From Goniomonas avonlea (lineage: Eukaryota; Cryptophyceae; Goniomonadida; Goniomonadaceae): DNA of 12,366 nucleotides. The position numbers and the translations under genes are program-made. The DNA lies in NCBI GenBank assembly GCA_003573635.1, contig QUTJ01031510.1:1-12366 (forward strand). Direction: 5' to 3'. Positions 6,167 through 12,366 of the stretch are shown here, in pieces. Every line of letters begins with the position of its first letter. Position 1 is the first letter of the stretch. The notes under the pieces are model-generated. The model did not search any database. It was not told where the DNA came from and saw only the letters and a list, made by a program, of their open reading frames with translations.

Positions 6167-9100
6167 AGAGAGAGAGCCGGCTTGGCCAAGGGCAACAGAG
6201 AGGGAAACAGAGGGGAGGTCAATGCCGGAAAGGAGCAAGAAAACAAGCGTAGAGAAAGAGCGGAGTGGAGGAAGCGAGAGACAGCTAGGCTCACCTCGTT
6301 TCCACCATGAACAAATCCCGTGGCGGGGTCCGTGAACACGTCAATCTGGAATCCACCATCCACCATGTGCTCGTCCAACGCCTTCCCAGCGTTCCGCTCA
6401 CGGAAGTGGATGCCCTGAGCGTGGCACTGCATGATTGCCTGGACCGTCTCTGCGACTGTCCGCATCTGCCAAAACAGTCAGTCGGGGACGGCAAAGGGGA
6501 GAGTGTTCTCGCGCATCATCTCTTGACGCTGCAGAGTTGTCAAGCCCCCCCCCCCCCCCCTCTCCCTCTCTCAGACGTAGTGTGAGTGAGTCATGGTGCG
6601 AAGGCGCAGCATTGTGTGAGGCCACAGCGCACAGCGTTCGCGCAACTCGCCTGAGACCCCGGCTTGACATCGTCGGTGTCCGGGACGAGGATCGGCACAG
6701 CAACCTTGAGAATGTCGAGGCCGTTGGGAGCCTCGCGGCAGTAGTCTTGGAGGGACTGGCAGCCAAGGTGAGCTAGGGTGGAGTTGTGTGGATGTGAGAG
6801 TGTCGTGTAGTGAGTGGAGCGGCTAGCGGAGGTGGCAACGGAGCGGGAGAGGCAGTGAGAGCGAGGGAACAAAGAGGAGAGGGAGGGAGACCGAACAGCA
6901 CCTCGGGCGTGCTTGAGGGAGGAGAGCGGGGAGGAAGGAGGGGGTACACACCTGGAGGAAAAACCAGACAGCGTCGCGAGCGTTGTAGCGAGGCGCGCCA
7001 GAGTTCATGAGGTTGGGAACCAACCCACGGCAGGTGACCGCAGCAAACGCAAGCAAGTGCTGCATGGCATCGTCCCAGCGCTGTGTGAGCAAGAGGAGGC
7101 CACGGAAGCTGCGCAGATGTCAAAGAAGAGAGGTGGAGAGAACGACAATCCCTCAGCCCACTCCCTCTGCCCTCACGAGTACCAACAAAGACATAAGGGT
7201 GTGTGTGTCATCCTTCCTCCGGTGAGGGTTAAGAGTGACATCACAGCGAAATAAGACCCGCAGCGAAATGAGGAAGGCCGGCTGCAATGCACGGCTAGGA
7301 CAGGGTCACAAAGGGACACACGCACAGAGAGAGAGATGTCACACCGCATGCACATAGATGGAGTTAGAAAGGGACACACCTGACAAAGACATCGCGCCCC
7401 CAACAACGCATAAAACCCGCGGCAAAGTGGGGCAGGCCAGCTGCAATGCACGGCTTGGACACACAAAGTCCGAGGCCCTCGGGACCGGCTGGGGGAGCCC
7501 CAGGAATCTCGGGGTTGATGAGGGGAGCAGCCCGCCCAACCATCTGCAGAGACATTACACAGGGGCCCTCGGTAGGACCAGCCATCCATGTGCGAGTGTG
7601 TGCGCCGAGGAGCTGGCAGGAGAGAGAAAAAGTGCCAGCAAGAGAGCAAAGTGCTAGGAGCGAAGACGGAGAGTCAGAGGGAGAGAGAGAGGGAGAGAGG
7701 GAGGGAGAGAGAGAGCGCGCAATGGATGTGGCAGCGACAGGGGGCAAGCTAGGAGCGAAAGAACACACCTGCACAGAGCACATGCGAAGGCCAGAGTCGA
7801 GGAGGTTGCGGGCTTCGGCGGACCCGGCCCCCATCAAGTTCAAGGCGTGCTCCTGCGCCAGTGCGTGCGCCGAGGAAACGACAGCGTCAAAGTAGAAGGG
7901 GGTGAGGAACGACGGCATTTGCTTCACCAGCGCCATCAATCTGGTGGCAGACTTGTCATTCTTCGAGGTGACGGCGCCGAGCCAACGCTCTCATATTCGA
8001 GGCAGAACATCATGCTCACGCACTCAAACATTCACGCATTCAACACTCACGGTGTTTCAAAGCACTCGATACTCACGCACTCACACCCACGCACTCAACA
8101 CTCACGCGCTTGGTAGTACTCAACACTCGCGCATGTTCAAACACTCACGCTTTCCAAACCACTGGACACTCGCGCATGCAACACTCACGCATTCAAAACA
8201 CTCACGCACTCAAAACACTCACGCATTCAAAGCACTCGCGACCGCCTCCAGCGTCGGACGCTTGACCAGTGTCAAACGGTTGACAACGTAGTCAATGGCC
8301 CAGTGCCCGTCACGCAGAGTCGCGAGGAGGCCGTGGCCGGCGTGGCCAATCACATCCTTTCTGATGTTGTTCAGTTCGCCTGCAGGTCCTCTGTCAGACG
8401 AGCGTGTTGTGTGCTGTGTGCCGTGCCATTCTGTCACCTTAGATAGACTGAAGTGTGAACACTGGAGGGGAGGTCAGGGTGAGCGGCGTCCACAATCGTG
8501 ACTTTGCCCGGGTGTCTCTCCCCGCCTCGCTCTCTCTCCCCCTCGCCTCTCCCTCTCTCCTCTCCTCGCTCTCGTCTCTAGCTCGGCAAGCACATCGTTG
8601 TAATGTTGCCTGAGGCCCAGCAGTCAAATCAGACTCAACGAGCAGACGAGAGGGGAAGGTGACTCACTGACAAATCCTTGGAGACCACAATAGTTGAGGG
8701 GGGATCCGTTGACGGCGTAGGGGCCTTGACCGGTGATGGCCTCCTCCTCGTGGCCGCAGCTGCGAGGCATGTTAAACATCATGGAGCTTCTGTCTCTGCC
8801 TGTCCTTGTTGCCTGTCCTTGCCTCTCGCTGTGCCTCTCTCTGCCTGCTCTGTCGCTGTCTCTCTCGGTGGGTCTCTCTGCTTAGCACGAGCGACGGATT
8901 TGTGGCAGCTCTGCAGCTCCCAGGACCCAGGCCATGAAGCTGCCTACACACCTCACACAGCGACCAACAACGCAAACCAACCTGTAGAGGAGAAAGTTGA
9001 GATCAGCCAAGTCGCAGGCGGTGACGGCGGCACGCAGAACTTCAAGGCCTGCGGCGTTGTCCTGCGACAGCCGCTGCTTCAGCTCCGTGGACGCCGCCTT

Positions 9101-12100
9101 GGCCTCGGGCCTGAGGCCGGCCTGGACCACCACCACAGAGCCCGGGGGAAAGGAAGACAGCTTCAGAAGAGTGCAGCCCTGGTCTGTGAAGGGGAAATTT
9201 AGTTGAGTGTAGGTGTGGTTTGTGACAGCGGTCGGAGTGACGCTGCAGCCTCGTGGCATAGCTGGCTCAAAAAGTTGATCATTTTCACAGGCCTTATCCT
9301 GCTTGTCTTGTGGGTTACCTGGGAGGTCTTGCACTGTGCCAGCCCAATCTGGGAGTGCCGGTCCGTCTCCAAACTTGAGGGTGGCACTGAGTCCGTTGAC
9401 CGTCTGCTCGTTCTTCTTGAAACTGTGGGGGCTCTGGATTTCGCCGAGAGAGGCGACCATGGCGACCCTCTCGAGGCAGCCTGTCACAGGCGGTCAGGTC
9501 AGGCTGCGACAAGATTGAGAGCGCATGGAATGTGAGAGTGAGTTTGGGTGCGCGGCAGACAGAGTGAGACACACTCGAGCTCTTGTTTGCTGTGCGCAGT
9601 ATGTTTGTGCTCTCCCTCTCCTCACCCCCCCCACCCCCTTACACTGCAGGCACCACCGACCTGGAATGCGAAGCTCGTGCTGCGTGGGAGGGTTGTCGGA
9701 GTGGCCAAAGGCAGTGCGTGCCAGCATGATGTACCGCTGGTGCGTGGTCGGGTTGTGTCTTGTCACCGTGACCACGCCGTTGCTCTCTTCGCAGTACACC
9801 TGTGAAGGAGGGGATGGTCAGAACTACTCCAGCACACAGCACACAAGTAACGCCCCAGCAACGTCTCTGCGCCTCCACAAGGCACGCCTCAGGCTGCTGG
9901 CCGTGGAAGTGGAGCCAAATGCGGAAAGGCAATGAGAGAGGGACAACCAGAGTAGAGAACACTGGAACACGCACTGCGGTGCAGAGTGCATGATGAGAGA
10001 GAGAAGAGGGGAAATGATGGGAAAGGGGGTGACAGTGATATTGAGAACGGAACGAGGAGCGAGAGTGAGTGGCAGGGCGAGCGAGGGTACCTCGGTGTAG
10101 CCCTCAGCCATCTCCGTGTGCAGGCGGCACAGCACAGCCCTGGCCGCGGCCATCCCAGCCGACAATTTCTCTGAGCTTCCCTCGGCGTTGAGTGTGAGGG
10201 CGTACATGCGACGCTCCAAGGCAACGTTGATCGTTTCAGGCACGAGCTCGTCGTAGCCTCGGGACGAGCCACTGACACACAAGTCAAAAAAAATGTCAAA
10301 AAGGTCAAACAGTGTTTAGGGTGTGGGGGTTATTGAAAAGGAATTTGGGCACCCTGGGCTGCTGGTTCACTCGTATGGCTGCAGTAACGCACATGGGGCA
10401 GAGAGCAAAGGCGACTGCTGCAGCGTTGGGCAGAGCGTCCTCAGCGGTGCGGCACTCGGCCGGAGTCTTGTTGTCGTGGGTGCAGTCCATGAAAATTGCC
10501 TGCCCACCAGTGTTATGGCGGCTATGTAGGAGAAGGAGCGGGAGAGCTGGAGGGGAAAGGGTGAGAGGGAGGGAGAGGGATGGGGAGGCGGAGAACGTCA
10601 GAGGGTGCGCGAAAAGGCGCGACGAACGAGGCGAGTGGCTTTCACTTTTTTGTCAAGGACAAGTAGCAAAATGTTATGAGCTCGTTGACAAGGGTGAGGC
10701 CGTGTGTTGGGAGGAGGCGCGGTCAGCGCTAACAGTCCCAAACGCTGCAAGACACAAACAAACACACACACACACACAAGTCCAACCACCGCTGCTACAC
10801 CTAGAAGGAGCGCGTATTACTCGCACCTTGGGCAGGAACGAGTTCCGAATAGGCAGCTCGCGGCTGGCCAAAGAAGTCGTCAAGGTCAAGCTGCCAAGGG
10901 GCTGACCTCCGCCCCACCGCATAATCTGGCGCGATAGATCTCTGCAGTGCGACGTCAGTGGGATGGCCCTGGTGAGGTTTTGACGCAGCAAACCTCTCAC
11001 CCTTCTCGTCGTCTCTCACTCCCTCGCGGTGATAACGCATGCGCTGAACTGCCTCAGGGGCGACGAGGGCGAATTTATGTTTTTCAGTGCAAGGGATGGA
11101 CTTCGGTGATTTTTCTTAGGGAATGGACTCCAGCGATTAAAGGAACAACAGGATATAAGTTAGGAAAGAAAAAGGTGACGCACGTGGCGTCCTTGCACTG
11201 GATGGCCTCGCGGACGAGGAGGTTGAGGCCGATGCGACGCACGTACTTGGCGTCTTGACCCGGCGAGTTGGTGAACAACTCCGCGATGGTCAGAATGTTG
11301 GGTCGGACGCGGCTGGGGGTGCTTGTCAGTCCGGAGGAAGAGGGGCAAGATAGGAGAGGGAGCGGGAGGGGGGGCAGGAGGGCGAGAAGGAGATTAAGGG
11401 GAGAGGAAGGAGGAGGGCGGAAGAGGAGAGAGGGGACGGAGGGAGGGAGAGGAGGGAGAGTAGAGAGAGGGACGGGAGGGGGGGTGCCATACCGTGCCTC
11501 TTCCATGAGAGCTTCGGCAACGTGAAGAGGTGTCCCGTGACAGTTGTCGATGCGAACGCCCTGCGTGTGATCTCGTTAGGTACATCCAGTGCCCCGACAA
11601 CCTAATCGTCTTATGTCGGTCATGTGCTCCCCCAGCCACGAGGGGTGGTGGGTGCGCGAGTGCGTGCGCGTGTTGTGCATGCGTGTGAGCGGCTAACATG
11701 CCTGGAAGAGGCGAGCCGTCGTCTTGCTGTACTCGGTCATGTGCTCCCACAGCCACGGCGAGTCCTCGGGGCCTTGGCCGTACCTGTCACCGTCAAGTCA
11801 GGACAAGCATGGCGCACGTGCGACAGGCCATTGACGATCTCCTCCGTCGTTGTGGACGAGCAATGAAGCTGGCTATGTCTGGGTGGCAGGCCATGGCACA
11901 ATCACCGTTGGAGGCACAGTGTGGATCTAGAGGACTGTGTGTGCGGTACAGGGAGCGGACTGGGGAAATGGGCGGGCTTGCGACTCACCGCAGCTTGACA
12001 CAGTCGCCCCAGACAACCAGTCCCCTGCGCATGTACACGCGAACCTCAGGCCCAGCGTGGTCCACCTGGGGGTCACCCCCCCACACAAACCCATTGTTGG

Positions 12101-12178
12101 CCACGGCGGTTTTCGAGCCGTCGGCAAGGGTGAGACGGGTAAAGTACGACCACAGAAGTGGGTGCTCACCCGTCGACG
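3560..12178 (-). CDS. AGL: Glycogen debranching enzyme (4-alpha-glucanotransferase / amylo-1,6-glucosidase), 24 exons, 5' end outside window
   Basis: Cytosolic bifunctional enzyme of glycogen breakdown. It moves a maltosyl/maltotriosyl stub from a limit branch to a main chain, then hydrolyses the remaining alpha-1,6 glucose. The 24 exons join without a frame break into 1080 codons plus TAA, colinear with human AGL from about residue 430 to its end (1532 aa). In this partial protein the transferase residues are Asp95 ([11 protein letters not shown]), Glu124 ([10 protein letters not shown]) and Asp203 (FMDCTHDN). The Asp-Glu spacing of 29 equals that of human AGL. The glucosidase residues are Asp805 ([10 protein letters not shown]) and Glu1044 (WAGLPELT). 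No motif is lost, so the protein should be active. Introns range from 121 to 388 nt: 21 are GT-AG and two GC-AG. The first ~430 residues lie beyond the right edge. Three block entries give exon coordinates. Confidence 0.96.
3623..4010 (-). other. AGL last intron (388 nt): strongly strand-asymmetric, G/T-rich in sense
   Basis: This is the longest intron in the window. On the plus strand 3725-4005 is built almost only of A, C and T, so the RNA is G/U-rich and nearly C-free. It contains CT-rich stretches (3766-3806), CACACA words and ACAACAC words. On the sense strand several GGG runs occur at 3870-3945. The donor is GTCCGG and the acceptor TTTGACAG. Confidence 0.85.
4330..4377. repeat. 10-bp inverted repeat in AGL intron 22-23
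   Basis: GTCCTTCTGT at 4330-4339 is perfectly complementary in inverted orientation to ACAGAAGGAC at 4368-4377, with a 28-nt spacer. It lies about 20 nt inside the intron from the exon 22 donor, so the pre-mRNA could fold a hairpin there. Confidence 0.8.
4740..4762. repeat. Short compound (AC)n(TC)n microsatellite
   Basis: ACACACACACAC followed directly by TCTCTCTCTC within the intron between AGL exons 21 and 22. It is the same two-dinucleotide design as at 2920-2993 and, in the other orientation, 6138-6176. Confidence 0.95.
5047..5130. repeat. Degenerate CAGAGTCA repeat
   Basis: In the intron between AGL exons 20 and 21 the plus strand repeats CAGAGTCA-like words (CCAGAGTCAGG, TCAGAGTCAAGG, CCAGAGTCAAAG, ACAGAGTCAG) at irregular spacing. 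In the sense direction the array is TGACTCTG-rich and leads towards the exon 21 acceptor. Confidence 0.7.
5161..5176. repeat. Homopolymer G16 (C16 in AGL sense)
   Basis: An uninterrupted run of 16 G on the plus strand within the intron between AGL exons 20 and 21. Its length is prone to sequencing error. Confidence 0.9.
5794..5881. repeat. 16-bp minisatellite next to the AGL exon 18 donor
   Basis: Six units of CACAGAGAGGGCGAGG type with lengths 16, 16, 14, 16, 10 and 16. Variants are few: a G for A, an ACCG junction and one truncated unit. The last unit ends five bases from the exon 18 donor (intron starts at 5886), so in the RNA the array begins almost at the splice site as CCUCGCCCUCUCUGUG repeats. 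Confidence 0.92.
6138..6176. repeat. Compound (TG)n(AG)n microsatellite
   Basis: GTGTGTGTGTGTG followed by AGAGAGAG with GCG interruptions, in the intron between AGL exons 17 and 18. In the sense direction it reads (CT)n(CA)n. Confidence 0.93.
6466..6650 (-). other. GC-AG intron between AGL exons 16 and 17
   Basis: The donor is CAG|GCGAGT, otherwise a perfect donor consensus with C at position +2. The acceptor is TTTTGGCAG|ATG. Both ends are phase 0. The only nearby GT in exon 16 (GG|GTCTCA) would give phase 2 and fail to join exon 17. The joined protein reads [19 protein letters not shown], matching human AGL in length. The intron also holds a C16 run at 6545-6560 (G16 in the RNA). Confidence 0.85.
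6545..6560. repeat. Homopolymer C16 (G16 in AGL sense)
   Basis: An uninterrupted run of 16 C within the GC-AG intron between AGL exons 16 and 17. The RNA would carry 16 G preceded by a GAGAGGGAGAGG stretch. Confidence 0.9.
7237..7313 (-). pseudogene. Duplicated, frame-broken copy of AGL exon 14 inside the next intron
   Basis: Within the intron after exon 14, sequence homologous to exon positions 7388-7468 recurs about 151-155 nt downstream in the sense direction. It reads [13 protein letters not shown]. Compared with the exon, seven codons differ only at synonymous third positions (Ala GCT/GCC, Leu CTG/CTT, Pro CCC/CCT, His CAC/CAT, Phe TTT/TTC, Ala GCC/GCT, Arg CGT/CGC). Two differ in residue (Phe to Leu, Met to Ile). 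Damage: AAG to TAG just upstream, which also looks like an acceptor; a 4-nt insertion before that; a 1-nt insertion after the Ile codon; and a 9-nt deletion removing Trp-Gly-Arg. As it stands it cannot replace exon 14. Confidence 0.85.
7670..7716. repeat. GA-rich low-complexity tract
   Basis: AGAGGGAGAGAGAG-type sequence in the intron between AGL exons 13 and 14, a pyrimidine tract in the RNA. A CGAAGCG/AGGAGCGAA word occurs on both sides of it (7660s and 7752-7759). Confidence 0.85.
8014..8240. repeat. Tandem array spanning the AGL exon 12 donor, with repeated GTGAGT sites
   Basis: In the AGL sense direction the array unit is about GCGTGAGTGTTTTGAAT (17 nt; clearest at 8174-8230, more degenerate to 8014). 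The true exon end, AGTGCTTTGAATGC followed by GTGAGTG at 8222, is itself a unit of the array. Counting ACTCAC on the plus strand gives eight GTGAGT copies, of which the exon-proximal one is the donor. Family alignment ([13 protein letters not shown]) requires that first donor. Splicing at any later one would read AAT GCG TGA and stop. Confidence 0.88.
8772..8880. repeat. Degenerate CTGTC/CTCTC low-complexity tract
   Basis: Plus-strand TCTGTCTCTGCCTGTCC-like sequence in the intron between AGL exons 10 and 11. In the sense direction it is purine-rich (GACAGGCAGAGACAGA), unlike the pyrimidine tracts in most neighbouring introns. A similar plus-strand pyrimidine tract at 8513-8580 lies in the next intron. 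Confidence 0.8.
9184..9318 (-). other. Frame-preserving, stop-free intron between AGL exons 9 and 10
   Basis: Donor CCCAG|GTAACC and acceptor CCCCTTCACAG, phase 1, 135 nt (45 codons). No stop occurs in the frame carried through from exon 9, so unspliced RNA would encode a 45-residue insert rich in Thr, Asn and Gln. I call it an intron because removal gives the same distance between the NG and PPGSV landmarks as in human AGL and because both splice sites are strong. Confidence 0.8.
11313..11492 (-). other. AGL intron 3-4, long polypyrimidine tract in sense
   Basis: Positions 11330-11480 on the plus strand are almost pure purine (GAGGAGGGA-type), so the RNA is a roughly 150-nt pyrimidine tract leading to the exon 4 acceptor CCCCCAG. 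Confidence 0.9.
11561..11701 (-). other. GC-AG intron between AGL exons 2 and 3
   Basis: The donor is CAG|GCATGT and the acceptor ATCACACGCAG|GGC, both phase 0. The join gives [18 protein letters not shown], exactly the spacing of human AGL around the nucleophile. No usable GT donor lies near the exon end in that phase. The intron carries a partial copy of exon 2. Confidence 0.88.
11601..11645 (-). pseudogene. Partial copy of AGL exon 2 inside the following GC-AG intron
   Basis: Positions 11616-11640 match exon 2 positions 11733-11757 at 24 of 25 bases, in the same orientation and 117 nt downstream in sense. The copy spells WLGEHMTD where the exon has WLWEHMTE. Beyond this core similarity fades over the next ~20 bases (AAGACGA retained) towards a GGATGT that resembles the exon-end GCATGT. 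It lacks the rest of exon 2 and a clear donor, so it looks like a decayed duplicate. Confidence 0.85.
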
Positions 12179-12366
12179 CTGTGGGTGAATTAGCAACCAC
12201 TTAGCGCATATTCAAGGTCCTTTAGAGTCGTCGGTTACAACACGAATACGAGAGCGATGCCTGTGACGTCGCATTCGTTTGTACGTTGCGTCGCCACCGT
12301 GCGCGAGAGATAACAAACGGAAAGGGGTGTCATTAAACCGTTTAGAGGGAGTGGGGAAGAAGAAGA
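12179..12366 (-). other. 3' part of an AGL intron reaching the window edge
   Basis: Upstream of exon 1 in the sense direction there is a strong acceptor, TTGCTAATTCACCCACAG, with a CTAAT branch-point-like word close to it. The remaining 188 nt show no translation matching AGL and no low-complexity run except AGAAGAAGA at the edge. The donor and the exons for the first ~430 residues lie beyond the window. Confidence 0.8.

Larger units (their letters stand above)
3560..7940 (-). other. AGL: AGL exons 13-24 of the window: amylo-alpha-1,6-glucosidase domain
   Basis: Exons: 7769-7940, 7380-7543, 6952-7108, 6651-6755, 6295-6465, 5887-6022, 5647-5735, 5297-5394, 4815-5000, 4399-4563, 4011-4125, 3560-3622. 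This is the (alpha/alpha)6 GDE C-terminal domain (GH133). Landmarks are [14 protein letters not shown] (13), [18 protein letters not shown] (14), [12 protein letters not shown] (15), [13 protein letters not shown] (16), [10 protein letters not shown] and GFVHGGN (17), [10 protein letters not shown] and GVPATPRDG (18), [18 protein letters not shown] (21), [19 protein letters not shown] (22), WAGLPELT (23), and [11 protein letters not shown] followed by a nine-residue tail and TAA (24). The tail is somewhat longer than in human. Phases: 0, 2, 0, 0, 0, 1, 0, 2, 2, 2, 0. The exon 16 donor is GC (CAG|GCGAGT). Confidence 0.94.
8223..9799 (-). other. AGL: AGL exons 8-12 of the window: central linker domains
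   Basis: Exons: 9661-9799, 9319-9480, 8982-9183, 8668-8759, 8223-8379. They encode the moderately conserved centre between the two catalytic halves. Anchors to human AGL are [12 protein letters not shown] and ARTAFG (exon 8), [16 protein letters not shown] and [10 protein letters not shown] (exon 10), [10 protein letters not shown] (exon 11), and [13 protein letters not shown] (exon 12). Phases after exons 8-12 are 1, 1, 2, 1, 2 and all match the next acceptor. The intron between exons 9 and 10 (9184-9318) is 135 nt and has no in-frame stop. Removing it gives the spacing seen in human AGL. Confidence 0.9.
10091..12178 (-). other. AGL: AGL exons 1-7 of the window: glucanotransferase domain, C-terminal part
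   Basis: Exons in transcript order: 11989-12178, 11702-11783, 11493-11560, 11184-11312, 10827-10941, 10393-10499, 10091-10271. Matching segments are [10 protein letters not shown] and [16 protein letters not shown] (exon 1), the stretch ending TTARLFQ (exon 2), [11 protein letters not shown] with the nucleophile Asp (exon 3), IAELFTN with the acid/base Glu (exon 4), [14 protein letters not shown] (exon 5), [11 protein letters not shown] with the third Asp (exon 6), and [10 protein letters not shown] (exon 7). This is the GH13-like 4-alpha-glucanotransferase half. Junction phases after exons 1-6 are 2, 0, 2, 2, 0, 2. The exon 2 donor is GC (CAG|GCATGT). Exon 6 to 7 creates an Ile where human AGL has Ser, so the exact acceptor there is slightly less certain. 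Confidence 0.93.

Noticed and set aside
6656-6661. GT donor inside the AGL exon 16 end (GG|GTCTCA) instead of the GC donor
   Set aside because: It would be phase 2 and could not join exon 17, whose acceptor needs phase 0.
8014-8240. CRISPR-like array of short repeats
   Set aside because: Units are about 17 nt, degenerate, without unique spacers, and they include the coding end of an AGL exon in a eukaryotic gene.
1-12366. Bacterial operon or mobile element
   Set aside because: The long proteins are broken by phased introns with splice consensus; no transposase, terminal repeats, tRNA or rRNA were recognised.

Overview
This is a gene-dense, intron-rich eukaryotic nuclear segment, probably from a free-living unicellular eukaryote. 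The signs are split genes with GT/GC...AG introns, Kozak-type start context, AATAAA signals, and introns full of di-nucleotide and minisatellite repeats. A bifunctional glycogen debranching enzyme (typical of opisthokonts and amoebozoans) sits beside a plant-type PRPP synthetase. I lean towards a unicellular opisthokont relative (choanoflagellate-like), at low confidence. There are no prokaryotic, viral or mobile-element genes.

Layout from left to right. (1) Positions 1-343 are the repeat-bearing end of an intron, followed by the last exon (344-491, + strand) of an ADP-ribosylglycohydrolase. Its 3' flank holds degenerate copies of its own coding tail and an AATAAA at 646-651. (2) Positions 492-1270 are the convergent 3' flanks of this gene and the next, with a CA-repeat tract at 1149-1233. 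(3) Positions 1271-2802 (- strand) are a complete seven-exon gene for a plant PRS4-type ribose-phosphate pyrophosphokinase of 329 aa; four of its introns are only 42-48 nt. (4) Positions 2803-3559 are intergenic, with a compound (CT)n(CA)n(CT)n microsatellite near the PRPP synthetase start. (5) From 3560 to the right edge (- strand) lie 24 exons (1080 codons) of a glycogen debranching enzyme (AGL). They cover the end of the 4-alpha-glucanotransferase half, the linker and the whole amylo-alpha-1,6-glucosidase half. The N-terminal ~430 residues lie beyond the window. Every exon-exon junction was closed by phase and by colinearity with the AGL and PRS4 families; all recognisable catalytic residues are intact.

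The genes do not form one pathway. AGL releases glucose and glucose-1-phosphate precursors from glycogen, PRPP synthetase uses ribose-5-phosphate for nucleotide synthesis, and the ADP-ribosylhydrolase removes ADP-ribose. PRPP synthetase and AGL are head-to-tail; the hydrolase converges on PRPP synthetase.

The most unusual signal is structural. At four places a piece of an exon is found again, in the same orientation, just downstream of the exon it came from. AGL exon 14 has a copy in the following intron whose differences are mostly synonymous. AGL exon 2 has a copy in a GC-AG intron. The AGL exon 12/donor junction lies inside a tandem array carrying about eight GTGAGT donors. The hydrolase coding tail is repeated after its stop. 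These look like exon-tail duplications feeding intron growth, decoy splice sites or decayed alternative exons. No new multi-gene system was found.
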